From an uncultured Oscillospiraceae bacterium (lineage in GTDB: Bacteria > Bacillota > Clostridia > Oscillospirales > Acutalibacteraceae): a stretch of DNA of 24,132 nucleotides. The notes below the pieces were generated by a model. The model had not been told where the DNA came from, did not search any database, and saw only the letters and a list, made by a program, of their open reading frames with translations. Positions 1 to 6,711 of this stretch are shown here, piece after piece. Each line of letters opens with the position of its first letter. The stretch's first letter is position 1. The stretch is taken from assembly GCA_900542575.1 (NCBI GenBank), contig UQOE01000027.1, forward strand, positions 1 through 24,132, written 5' to 3'. A program made the position numbers and the translations under genes.

Positions 1-52
1 CAGGAAAGCTATGTGTCATTTCTATGTGTTGCACTTACATTGTAAATTCGCC
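1..52 (+). repeat. Left copy of a 52-bp perfect inverted repeat at the window ends
   Basis: The first 52 bases are the exact reverse complement of bases 24079-24130. The similarity stops abruptly after ...AAATTCGCC. The edge facing the unique sequence reads GGCGAATTTACAATG when taken outward from the unique DNA, with a GTTGCACTT-type motif further in. From memory this resembles ends of IS30-family elements, but no transposase is present to prove it. The simplest reading is that a repeated element lies just outside each end of the window. Confidence 0.8.
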
Positions 53-136
53 ATCAAAACATTGGACCAAACCCGCTCTACCGCCATTTCCGTCCACCCG
101 CACCTTCCCCACTCACACCCTCACACAAAACACAGA

Positions 137-165
137 GACCGCTGCAGAAAACCTCTGCAGCGGTC
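137..165 (-). terminator. Terminator after the 2-enoate-reductase-like gene
   Basis: A perfect 12-bp stem (GACCGCTGCAGA pairing with TCTGCAGCGGTC) around a 5-nt loop lies 30 bp beyond the stop at 196 on the minus strand. Only a loose T-rich tail follows in that direction. The rest of 53-195 shows no gene or other structure. Confidence 0.7.
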
Positions 166-195
166 CCTTTGCCTGTGTGGAGAAGATTGAGATGA

Positions 196-2205
196 TCAGC
201 CGATCGCGTCGGCGGCCTGTTTGGCCATCTGGACGGCGGTCATGACCGTGCCGACTTTCTTGGAGTCGCCGATGTTGTAGACATGGGCGGCGTCCATCTT
301 GCCCGTCAGCTCCTCGTAGAGGCTCTGGTTCGGGCGAAGGCCGGTGGCAATGACGATGGTATCGAACGGAATTTCCGAGGTGCCTTTCCGCTTGGTCTCG
401 GCGGTCAGCACGCCGTCGGCGCAGGATTTCGCCATGGTGCGGGTCAGGATGTGGACGTTGTCCCGCGCACCGAGGATCCGCTCCATGTACTCGACGTTGG
501 CGGTCGGAACCGGCGCGCCGCCGCCCAGCATAATCCAGCGGGCCATCTCCACCATCGTGACATCGCGCGATTTATCGTTGGAAAGCGCAATAGCGGTTTC
601 GCAGCCGATGAGGCCGGCGCCGAGGACGACGGCCTTTTTGCCGACTTTGGCCTTGCCGGTGAGGACATCGGAGGCGTAGACCGGTTTCGCATCCATGAGG
701 CCGGCGACCGGTGGGGTGGCCGGGTTCGATCCGGTGGCGACAATGACCTCGTCCGCTCCGAGGGCGACGATTTCATCTGCCGTCATCTCGGTGTTCAGCT
801 TGACCGGGATGTCCAGCTCTTTCATCTGGAGTGCGTACCAGTCGAGCAGGCGCTCGTCGCCGTGTTTGAAGTCCGGGGCGGCGGCGACGTTGAAAATACC
901 GCCGAGCTCGCCGCTCTTCTCATAGATCGTGACGTCGTGGCCGGCCAGTTTCAGGCGGCGGGCCGCCTCCATGCCGCCGACGCCGGCGCCGATGATGGCG
1001 ATCTTTTTGGGGCTTGCCGTTTTGGCAATCTCCTGATGGCGCTCGTTATAGATATCGGCGTTGACGGCGCACATGATGCACTCGGCATTCATGACGCGGC
1101 CGATACAGCCGTTGTTGCAACCGATGCAGGGGCGGATCTCCTCCGCCTCGCCGGCCTCGGCCTTGTTGGCCCACTCGGGGTCGGCCAGAAGGGCACGGCC
1201 CATGGCGACGGCGGTCACTTTGCCGTCCTCAATGGCCTCTTCGGCCATGTCCGGGGTCAGGATCCGGCCAGGGCCGATGACCGGCACGCTGACGGCCTTC
1301 GTAAACGGTGCAAAGTCGTCGAGCCAGAGGCCCTCGGGCAGGTACATGGGGGAGTACTGCCAATAGAGGGCATCGTAGCAGCCGTTGGCCGGCAGGAACG
1401 CGTCGGCGCCGGCCTTCTCGTAGTAGTGGGCCAGTTCAATGCTCTCGTCGATATCGCGGCCGAACTCTTTGTACGGCTCACCCGGAATCTGTCCCTTGTG
1501 CACGCCCTCAATGTGGTTGCGCGTGGACATACGAACCAGAATTGGGAAGTCCGGTCCGCAGAGCTCGCGGACGCGCTCGATGGTCTCAGCCGTGAATCGC
1601 GAACGCTTCTCCACGCTGCCGCCGTACTCGTCGGTGCGGTGGTTAAAAGCCGCGTTGCCGAACTGGTCGGCGAGGTAGCCGCCGTAGGGGCCGACAATGG
1701 AGACGCCGTCGCAGCCGCAGTCATAGGCGTATTTCTTGATATCCTCTGCGGTGGATCGGATGAGCTTTTTGACCTCGTGGGTGGTGAGCTCGTGGCACAT
1801 GACCTCCGGCATCCAGAGGCCGGGCTGTTTCGACGGCGCCACCAGGCGCAGGACTGACGGCGGGAAGCCGGCGCGACCGAAGTTGAAGCCGACCTGCAGG
1901 AACAGCTTTGCGCCGTATTTGTGACATTCGGCAACCAGTTTGCGGATCCGGTTCCCAATCCCCTTGGTGCCGCTGAGGGTCTCGTTGACCGCCATGCCGC
2001 GCTCAATGCCGTTGTTGACGGCGAAGGCGCCGGTGACGATCATGCCGGCGCCGCCCTTGGCGCGCTCGGCGTAGTAGGCGATGGTGTCGTCGCTCAGGGT
2101 GTTGTTGGCGGCATCGCGCTTGGTGTCCATCGGCGCCATGCAGATGCGGTTCTTAATTTCCAGCTGGTTGATTTTAAACGGTTTGAACAATTCCGGATAC
2201 TTCAT
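196..2205 (-). CDS. Old-yellow-enzyme family FAD/NAD-dependent oxidoreductase, 2-enoate reductase-like
   Basis: 669 aa, the usual length for the 2-enoate reductase / 2,4-dienoyl-CoA reductase / BaiCD group. Residues 1 to about 345 form the FMN-binding TIM barrel, including the motif RTDEYGGS at 190-197. A [4Fe-4S] motif follows with C360, C363, C367 and C379 (CxxCxxxC then C). Residues from about 400 form the FAD/NAD(P) half, with GAGVGG at 406-411 and a second dinucleotide motif GAGLIG. Family members pass electrons from NADH through FAD, Fe-S and FMN to reduce an activated C=C bond. The substrate cannot be told from sequence. Many relatives have His before the conserved GYL of the barrel; here it reads GPYGGYL. 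The ATG overlaps the TGA of the upstream gene by 4 bp, indicating translational coupling. Confidence 0.9.
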   Translation of the reverse strand: MKYPELFKPFKINQLEIKNRICMAPMDTKRDAANNTLSDDTIAYYAERAKGGAGMIVTGAFAVNNGIERGMAVNETLSGTKGIGNRIRKLVAECHKYGAKLFLQVGFNFGRAGFPPSVLRLVAPSKQPGLWMPEVMCHELTTHEVKKLIRSTAEDIKKYAYDCGCDGVSIVGPYGGYLADQFGNAAFNHRTDEYGGSVEKRSRFTAETIERVRELCGPDFPILVRMSTRNHIEGVHKGQIPGEPYKEFGRDIDESIELAHYYEKAGADAFLPANGCYDALYWQYSPMYLPEGLWLDDFAPFTKAVSVPVIGPGRILTPDMAEEAIEDGKVTAVAMGRALLADPEWANKAEAGEAEEIRPCIGCNNGCIGRVMNAECIMCAVNADIYNERHQEIAKTASPKKIAIIGAGVGGMEAARRLKLAGHDVTIYEKSGELGGIFNVAAAPDFKHGDERLLDWYALQMKELDIPVKLNTEMTADEIVALGADEVIVATGSNPATPPVAGLMDAKPVYASDVLTGKAKVGKKAVVLGAGLIGCETAIALSNDKSRDVTMVEMARWIMLGGGAPVPTANVEYMERILGARDNVHILTRTMAKSCADGVLTAETKRKGTSEIPFDTIVIATGLRPNQSLYEELTGKMDAAHVYNIGDSKKVGTVMTAVQMAKQAADAIG

Positions 2206-2693
2206 TTCAGCGCCACTCCTCTCTTCTCAAGGCCTTTGCGGATAACCGCCGTGTAGCCGCGTACTGCGGTAATCGCCGAATGGCGCGAGAACGGCAGCTT
2301 CATCTCGTTGATGGCCTTCAGCACCTGCATGAGGATGAACGCGCGCTCTACCGGCATCAGTTTGACAAAGTTCATCTGGAATTTGACCAGTCCGGAATCC
2401 AGGAGCTCCTCCGGCCTGACCTCTTTTTTCAGCAGCTTCTTCGGGAGATCCAGATCCAAATCGACGACAAAATCCGCCCCCCGCGGGGTCCGGCCGGTTC
2501 CGTGGCTCTGTTCGACGAGCAGGCCGTCCTCAAACTCATACATAATCCATACGGTGTCCCCGTTTGCCGCCGGGACATGGCGGAATACTTCCAGGAATGT
2601 GCCGTTGCAGCCCGTCGGCGTGACGCCCGGGGCGAAAATGCTTTTCGCCATCGGCTCATACTGACCGAGCCACTCTTCGCTCAGGAATTTCAT
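2202..2693 (-). CDS. Small SCP2-like (sterol-carrier-type) protein
   Basis: 163 aa, cytosolic, with no signal peptide. It starts MKFLSEEW and carries an alternating polar/hydrophobic N-terminal half followed by a helical segment (DLPKKLLKKE to about residue 130). This pattern fits the SCP2 lipid-binding fold, but I assign it by general resemblance only. It is the first gene of an operon, starting with ATG behind AGGAGGG, and its TGA overlaps the start codon of the flavin oxidoreductase. The pairing suggests that it binds or delivers a hydrophobic acyl or steroid-like substrate for that enzyme; this is inference. An unrelated small alpha/beta protein is the alternative. Confidence 0.65.
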   Translation of the reverse strand: MKFLSEEWLGQYEPMAKSIFAPGVTPTGCNGTFLEVFRHVPAANGDTVWIMYEFEDGLLVEQSHGTGRTPRGADFVVDLDLDLPKKLLKKEVRPEELLDSGLVKFQMNFVKLMPVERAFILMQVLKAINEMKLPFSRHSAITAVRGYTAVIRKGLEKRGVALK

Positions 2694-2720
2694 ATGCGTG
2701 CCCTCCTTTTGATTTCATTT

Positions 2721-2749
2721 TTATTAAAAGGCACACAGGTGCTTGTCAG
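2721..2749 (-). promoter_or_regulatory. Promoter of the SCP2-like/oxidoreductase operon
   Basis: On the minus strand, CTGACA (2744-2749) and TAATAA (2721-2726) are separated by 17 bp and lie shortly upstream of the operon start at 2693. The -35 overlaps the -35 of the divergent tetR promoter, so one bound protein could affect both. Confidence 0.5.
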
Positions 2750-2760
2750 GAATGGGACAA
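2743..2760. promoter_or_regulatory. Candidate TetR operator between the divergent promoters
   Basis: An inverted repeat TTGTC-N8-GACAA overlaps both -35 boxes. A second, looser repeat (CGGGA ... TCCCG) lies at about 2782-2810, just before the regulator's ribosome-binding site. Position and symmetry fit an autoregulated TetR operator; binding is inferred. Confidence 0.4.
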
Positions 2761-2771
2761 AGTTCTACAAT
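2743..2771 (+). promoter_or_regulatory. Promoter of the TetR-type regulator
   Basis: TTGTCA (2743-2748) and TACAAT (2766-2771) are separated by exactly 17 bp, about 50 bp upstream of the chosen regulator start at 2824. Confidence 0.6.
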
Positions 2772-2823
2772 GGGAATAAATCGGGACAACATTCCGAAAA
2801 TATCCCGAAACGGAGGACTTGCC

Positions 2824-3438
2824 ATGGCGCGCTACACCAAACAAATTCTGACCAAAGCTCTTCGGGAGCTGCTCCGCGAAAAGAAGGTCAACGACATCAC
2901 CATCCACGACCTGACCGACCGGGCGCAGGTCAACCGGAAGACATTCTATTATCACTACCACACTCTGAGCGATCTCCTCAACGAAATGTGCACCGAGAAC
3001 GTCCGCCGCATCATCGGCGACGAGCCCATCGGACCTGATAACTGGCAGGAGAAGGCCGAGCAGCTGCTCTACTTCGTCATAGAGGAACGCCATGACATGC
3101 TCGCCATCCTCTCCTCGGTCTACGCCCGCGACTACACCGCCCACATCGAGGAGCTCGCCGAAAATATTGTCTCCGAGTTCATTCACAGCGCCATCCGCAC
3201 CTACGAGACCGCCCACGGCGTCACCCTCCTCCTGCGCGATCAGCAGATTGAATACATCAACGAATACTACTCCATGGCCCTCTACGGCATGGTCAAAATC
3301 TGGTTCACCCGCGGAATGAAGGAGACCCCGGAAGAGGTCGTCCACAACATCTCCCTCCTGACCCGCGACCACATGTACAGCACCTTCGAGCAGATGGACC
3401 GCGAAAACCGCACCGCCGGCGGAAAGCTGGCGGGATAA
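2824..3438 (+). CDS. TetR/AcrR-family transcriptional regulator
   Basis: 204 aa from the ATG at 2824, which follows a good ribosome-binding site (GGAGG at 2812-2816); an in-frame upstream ATG would sit inside the promoter. Residues 1-60 form the TetR helix-turn-helix, with the hallmark VNRKTFYYHY (recognition helix plus tyrosines). The C-terminal half (EYINEYYSMALYGMVKIWF region) resembles the ligand-binding domain of DhaS-like TetR proteins. It is divergent from the SCP2-like/oxidoreductase operon, so it probably represses that operon and itself, released by an unknown small molecule. Transcription runs toward the palindrome cluster and shared terminator before the Nudix gene. Confidence 0.88.
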   Translation: MARYTKQILTKALRELLREKKVNDITIHDLTDRAQVNRKTFYYHYHTLSDLLNEMCTENVRRIIGDEPIGPDNWQEKAEQLLYFVIEERHDMLAILSSVYARDYTAHIEELAENIVSEFIHSAIRTYETAHGVTLLLRDQQIEYINEYYSMALYGMVKIWFTRGMKETPEEVVHNISLLTRDHMYSTFEQMDRENRTAGGKLAG

Positions 3439-3463
3439 GTGTGCGGGAAGCGCGAGCGTGTTC

Positions 3464-3624
3464 TTTGACCCAGCGGGGATTTGGGGTTGGGTTAATTGTT
3501 TGACCCAAGCCCCGGATTTTTGATGGTTTGGTCAAACGGTATTCCTGAGTAAAACTATATATTTAATTCGAAGCAGAAATTTTTGACCCAACCTCCCTCC
3601 AAGCCAAGCCAGTTGGGTCAAAAA
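3464..3624. repeat. Cluster of three TTTGACCCAA inverted-repeat pairs
   Basis: Six copies of a TTTGACCCAA-like word alternate in orientation: + at 3464, - at 3487, + at 3499, - at about 3527, + at 3580, - at 3612. They form three successive hairpins. The last is the best: a perfect 13-bp stem, TTTTTGACCCAAC (3580-3592) with GTTGGGTCAAAAA (3612-3624), around 19 nt. The first two pairs carry mismatches. The stretch lies between two convergent genes and shows no coding potential. It could be a degenerate palindromic repeat family, a small-RNA or terminator structure, or a binding-site array. Confidence 0.75.
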
Positions 3625-3630
3625 CCAGCA

Positions 3631-3663
3631 GGACCGCCGCAGAGTTGTTGTCTGCGGCGGTCC
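3631..3663. terminator. Bidirectional terminator between tetR and the Nudix gene
   Basis: Perfect 13-bp stem, GGACCGCCGCAGA with TCTGCGGCGGTCC, around a 7-nt loop. It is followed by ATTTTATTT on the plus strand; T-rich sequence also follows on the minus strand. It ends 3 bp before the Nudix stop codon. Confidence 0.85.
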
Positions 3664-3666
3664 ATT

Positions 3667-4254
3667 TTATTTGGAACCAATTTTTTCTTTTGTCGCACGC
3701 ATCATTCGCTTCTGCTGTTCCGGCGTCATCGTGGGGATATCTGGCATGGGGAGCCCGCGGCTTCTGATATACTGACGGAACACCGTCATGGCCGCGTTGC
3801 CGGGAAAATCCGGGAGCATAACGCCCGGGACCTCCGCGGCGGGAACCCATTTTGCCGACTGCACTTCGGTGCTCAGATGCAGCGGCGCCTTTTTGGCACA
3901 GCCGATGAATCCATGCATTAGCTGGCTGTTGTAATCGAACCAGTAGGTTCCGGCGTAAGTGACGGACTGGAGCGTCAGCCCCAGCTCTTCCTGCACTTCG
4001 CGTGCAGCCGCCTCTTCGGCGGTCTCCCCGGGTTTCATATAGCCCGTGGTGAAAGATGCGAACTGTTTCGGCAGATACCACTGGCTGGAGAGGGCCAGTT
4101 CATCGAACTCGTCGTAGACCAGGACCAGGACACAGTCGGAAAAACTGTCGAACCACATCCGGTTGCAGTTGGGGCAGTACGGGACGTCGCCGTCATCTCC
4201 TGCCGGATGCGGGATCAGCTTCGTGCCGCACTCGGGGCAGTATTTGTAATGCAT
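3667..4254 (-). CDS. Nudix hydrolase with N-terminal zinc ribbon
   Basis: 195 aa. A zinc ribbon opens the protein (C6, C9, C27, C30). The Nudix box is complete at residues 71-93: G71, E77, then REVQEELGL with R85, E86, E89 and E90, the Mg2+-binding glutamates. The arrangement is like NudC-type NADH pyrophosphatases, but the SQPWPFPxS signature of true NudC is not visible, so the substrate (a nucleoside diphosphate derivative) is unknown. The C-terminal tail (MTPEQQKRMMRATKEK) is basic and helical. A GGGAGA ribosome-binding site precedes the ATG at 4254. It is monocistronic, with its own promoter and terminator. Confidence 0.88.
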   Translation of the reverse strand: MHYKYCPECGTKLIPHPAGDDGDVPYCPNCNRMWFDSFSDCVLVLVYDEFDELALSSQWYLPKQFASFTTGYMKPGETAEEAAAREVQEELGLTLQSVTYAGTYWFDYNSQLMHGFIGCAKKAPLHLSTEVQSAKWVPAAEVPGVMLPDFPGNAAMTVFRQYIRSRGLPMPDIPTMTPEQQKRMMRATKEKIGSK

Positions 4255-4289
4255 AAAATCATCTCCCGGAGAGCCGTTTTCTTTCCCTC

Positions 4290-4318
4290 ATTATAGTATA
4301 ACGGAAGCAAAAGACAAA
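4290..4318 (-). promoter_or_regulatory. Promoter of the Nudix gene
   Basis: TTTGTC (4313-4318) and a perfect TATAAT (4290-4295) with 17-bp spacing on the minus strand, 36 bp upstream of the start. Confidence 0.6.
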
Positions 4319-4322
4319 GAAA

Positions 4323-4351
4323 AAACGGCCCGCCCACAGCAGACCGTTTTG
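4323..4351 (-). terminator. Terminator of the tubby/LURP-like gene
   Basis: On the minus strand a 12-bp stem (AAAACGGTCTGC with GCGGGCCGTTTT, two G-U pairs) around TGTGG is followed by a run of T, directly after the stop at 4355. Confidence 0.75.
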
Positions 4352-4354
4352 TAT

Positions 4355-4804
4355 TTAGATGATAACCGCCCGGCCGATTTCATTCAGCCGAATGGCAATG
4401 GCGACGAGGGTGATGATCGTCAGATCTTCCTTTGTACGAATATCAAGCCAATAGACCGGCCGCCGTACCCCGGTGCCCCGGGTGATTTTCGCAACCTGCT
4501 TCCGGTCATTGTCCAGGACCGACCATGAGACCCCGCCCGGATTCCGCACCACAGTCCAGTTCCAGGCCGTCAGCCGCATGCCGCCGCCGTGGCTGGGCTC
4601 CAGCTGCCCTCTCTTCCCCGACGCGATCTGCACCTGATACGTAGACGCAGCCTTTCGCTTCACGCTTCCCACCGTCTTGCGGTCGGCGTTCTGCAGTTCA
4701 ATTTTTCCGCGGCCTTCCGCCATTCGAACTTTCGTATTGTCCTCATCTCGTACGACAAAATGCGCCCGTCCCCAGGCCGTCGTCTCCTGCAGAGTGTATG
4801 TCAC
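4355..4804 (-). CDS. Small tubby C-terminal/LURP-one-like protein
   Basis: 149 aa from GTG at 4804. I chose this start because AGGAGGG lies 6 nt upstream; the longer frame would need a TTG at 4861 with no proper site. The protein consists of short beta-strand repeats of the kind ...VRDEDNTKVRMAEGRGKIELQNADRKTVG... and ...SWSVLDNDRKQVAKI..., ending in a hydrophobic helix (TIITLVAIAIRLNEIG). This matches the tubby-like beta-barrel with central helix seen in bacterial YxjI/LURP-one proteins. Their role is poorly known; membrane or phospholipid association has been suggested for the fold. The assignment rests on pattern and is moderate. Confidence 0.6.
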   Translation of the reverse strand: MTYTLQETTAWGRAHFVVRDEDNTKVRMAEGRGKIELQNADRKTVGSVKRKAASTYQVQIASGKRGQLEPSHGGGMRLTAWNWTVVRNPGGVSWSVLDNDRKQVAKITRGTGVRRPVYWLDIRTKEDLTIITLVAIAIRLNEIGRAVII

Positions 4805-4901
4805 GGAATCCCTCCTCTGGTGTCTGATTTTTACAATAACACAGGAGGTTTTTTGTTGCAATCAACGATATGTGGATACCGGAGTGATGTCCAAAAAAAC
4901 A

Positions 4902-4929
4902 GGGGCTGCTGCAGATCTGCAGCAGCCCC
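4902..4929 (-). terminator. Strong terminator of the glycine-zipper gene
   Basis: A 28-bp perfect palindrome with arms GGGGCTGCTGCAGA and its complement. On the minus strand it is followed by seven T (4893-4899). It sits 39 bp after the inferred TAG at 4968 of the repaired frame. Confidence 0.85.
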
Positions 4930-5272
4930 CTCTCAAGGAGTTTGGAAGAAGTTGTTAAAAGTAATAACTATTCGGCTTCCTGGGTCTCCGGTACGGACTC
5001 TGCCGGTTCCGAGGTCGGATCAGCGGAATCCGAGCTGCCGCCAAGCAGCTGGGAGAGAACAAACCCGGCTGCGGCGCCGAGCGATCCAAGGAGGCCGCAC
5101 CAATCGGAAGACCGATTGCAGCTCCGCCGATGGCGCCTGCAACAGTACCCGGAATGCCGAGCACCGGTGCGCCGATGACTGCACCAATTGGAGTACCAAT
5201 GACGGCGCCAATTACGGCACCGGCAATTGTTCCGGCAATTGCGCCACCGATCCCGATGAGCGGAATGCCAAC

Positions 5273-5344
5273 AACAGCGCCGATGGGAGCACCGACGAAT
5301 GCACCAATTGGAGCACCGACAAGGGCCCCGATGGGAGCGCCGAC
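5273..5344 (-). repeat. Three tandem 24-bp repeats encoding VGAPIGA(V/F/L)
   Basis: Units 5273-5296, 5297-5320 and 5321-5344 are in-frame copies encoding VGAPIGAV, VGAPIGAF and VGAPIGAL. Degenerate relatives continue on both sides. Confidence 0.85.
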
Positions 5345-5693
5345 GAGCGCAGTCAAAATGCCGGCACCGATGGCGCCGACCGGCGCGCTGAGAAGAGCAC
5401 CTGCTGCAGATCCAATTGCGAATCCGATGATATTGCCGACAGCAAGATCACGAATGACATCTGCCCAATAAAGGATGGAATTTCCGAAGAAGAACCCGCC
5501 GACTCCGCCGGCCACTGCACCGATTGCAGCTCCGAGAATGTAGCCGACAACCAGATCGCCAAAAATGACAGGCCAGGAAAGGACGGTTCTGCCGAGGAAA
5601 AATCCTGCAACGGCTCCGGGGATGATGCCAACAGGGCCAAGAAGCCCGCCAACGAGTGCGCCGGCAGCTGCACCGACAAATTCATTAAAAATT

Positions 5694-5821
5694 CCCTGCG
5701 GGAGCTGCATGAATTCCTCGAAAATATATGCATTCAATGGAGCGTTGACAAGCGCGCCGAGAACAGCACCATTTACTGCACCAAAGATGTCGTCGAGAAT
5801 GCCCTGCGGGAGCTGCATGAA
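5694..5821 (-). repeat. 20-bp direct repeat, period 108 bp (36 residues)
   Basis: An identical 20-mer occurs at 5694-5713 and 5802-5821 and encodes part of the word EFMQLPQG. At protein level two 36-residue modules share NAP..AYI..EFMQLPQGI...GA..GA. A second duplicated module pair (RTVLSWPVIFGDLVVG and NSILYWADVIRDLAVG) lies at about 5440-5600. Confidence 0.8.
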
Positions 5822-6652
5822 CTCCGTGTAAATGTATGCGTAGATCGGGGCATTTACAAGTCCGCCGATCAGTGCCACTGGAACTGCACCGAGAACTGCA
5901 CCTGGCACAGCGCCAAGAAGTGCGCCGTTGCCGGCTCCAATCAGTCCGCCGTTCAGTGCGCCGATTCCAGCGCCATTCAGCGCACCTACGCCGGTGCCGC
6001 CCATGGCTCCGATTCCGGATCCGCCCAGCAGACCGGCGACATTGCCGGCTATGCCGTTCAGGACAGCACCATTGACTGCGCCGAGAATTCCGCCATTGAG
6101 TGCACCAATGGCATTTCCTGCAAGATTTCCAAGAACACCGCCGTTGAATCCGCCGATACGGCACCGTTGAATGCACCCGGAACAGCTCCAATTACGCCGC
6201 CGATTCCGGTTTCTGCAATCGTGCTGAGCGGAGAGCTGCTCTGCTCCTCCGTCTCCTGCGGTTCTGTTTCTGCAGTCGGTTCCTCTGTCGTTGTCGGCTC
6301 AGCGGTCTGTTCCGTCTCACCGGCCTGCGCCTTGAAGAGATGCCCCTGGCCATCCGGCACAAAGTTGTCCAGTGTGGTCTTAATATTGCCGATCTCTGAG
6401 ACAACCGCATTTGCGTTTGAAGGTGCCGCATCCGGCATCTGAATGGAGTCACTCGTCGCGGCATTTGCACTTACTGCAACTGCTGCTGACAGGGTGACTG
6501 CGGCGGCAAATGCCCGCAGCTTTCCGCTGCCTTTCATTTTCATATTGCTTACCCTTTCGAATCAAAAAACACGGTTTTTGCATTCTCCTTCCGTGCTCTG
6601 ACTATACTGAGGGAGCCTTTCCGGATAAGGTTCGGAAAAATTTTTAGAAAAA

Positions 6653-6679
6653 AGGCCCTCCGCAGCATGCGGAAGGCCT
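6653..6679 (-). terminator. nrdD terminator
   Basis: A 12-bp stem (AGGCCTTCCGCA with TGCGGAGGGCCT, one G-U) with a 3-nt loop is followed by six T on the minus strand, 33 bp after the nrdD stop. A region from 6544 to 6652 upstream of the glycine-zipper start shows only a possible TATAGT -10 at about 6602. Confidence 0.85.
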
Positions 6680-6711
6680 CTTTTCAGTGTGAAGCTATGT
6701 AGCTTTACATC

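Larger units (their letters stand above)
4968..6543 (-). pseudogene. Secreted Gly/Ala-rich glycine-zipper repeat protein, split by two frameshifts
   Basis: The start at 6543 follows AAGGG and encodes a clear signal peptide (MKMKGSGKLRAFAAAVTLSA..., cleavage near ANA/A). An acidic Thr/Glu linker rich in TETEP-type words follows, then about 400 residues of hydrophobic GxxxG zipper (IGALNGG, VGAPIGA types). Near 6155-6160 the zipper frame jumps; it continues without stops in another frame to about 5090. There it jumps again, into a frame ending LGSLGAAAGFVLSQLLGGSS and an acidic Ser/Glu tail closed by TAG at 4968. Both breaks behave as one-base deletions: 1576 bp plus 2 is 1578, exactly 525 codons and a stop. 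The open pieces are 6058-6543 and 4955-6004. The breaks could be real inactivating mutations, phase variation or assembly errors. I recognise no family; a membrane-inserting, surface or bacteriocin-like role is conceivable but unproven. Confidence 0.75.

Noticed and set aside
283..1857. 524-codon plus-strand frame opposite the flavin oxidoreductase
   Set aside because: Codon-bias shadow of a clear gene; no ribosome site.
4589..6442. Uninterrupted 617-codon plus-strand frame, rich in Cys, Asn, Asp and Ser, opposite the zipper gene
   Set aside because: It is antisense to two genes, has no ribosome site or promoter, is low-complexity as expected for the complement of Gly/Ala codons, and the minus strand has signal peptide, ribosome site and terminator. 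It is noted because it is open where the minus frame is broken.
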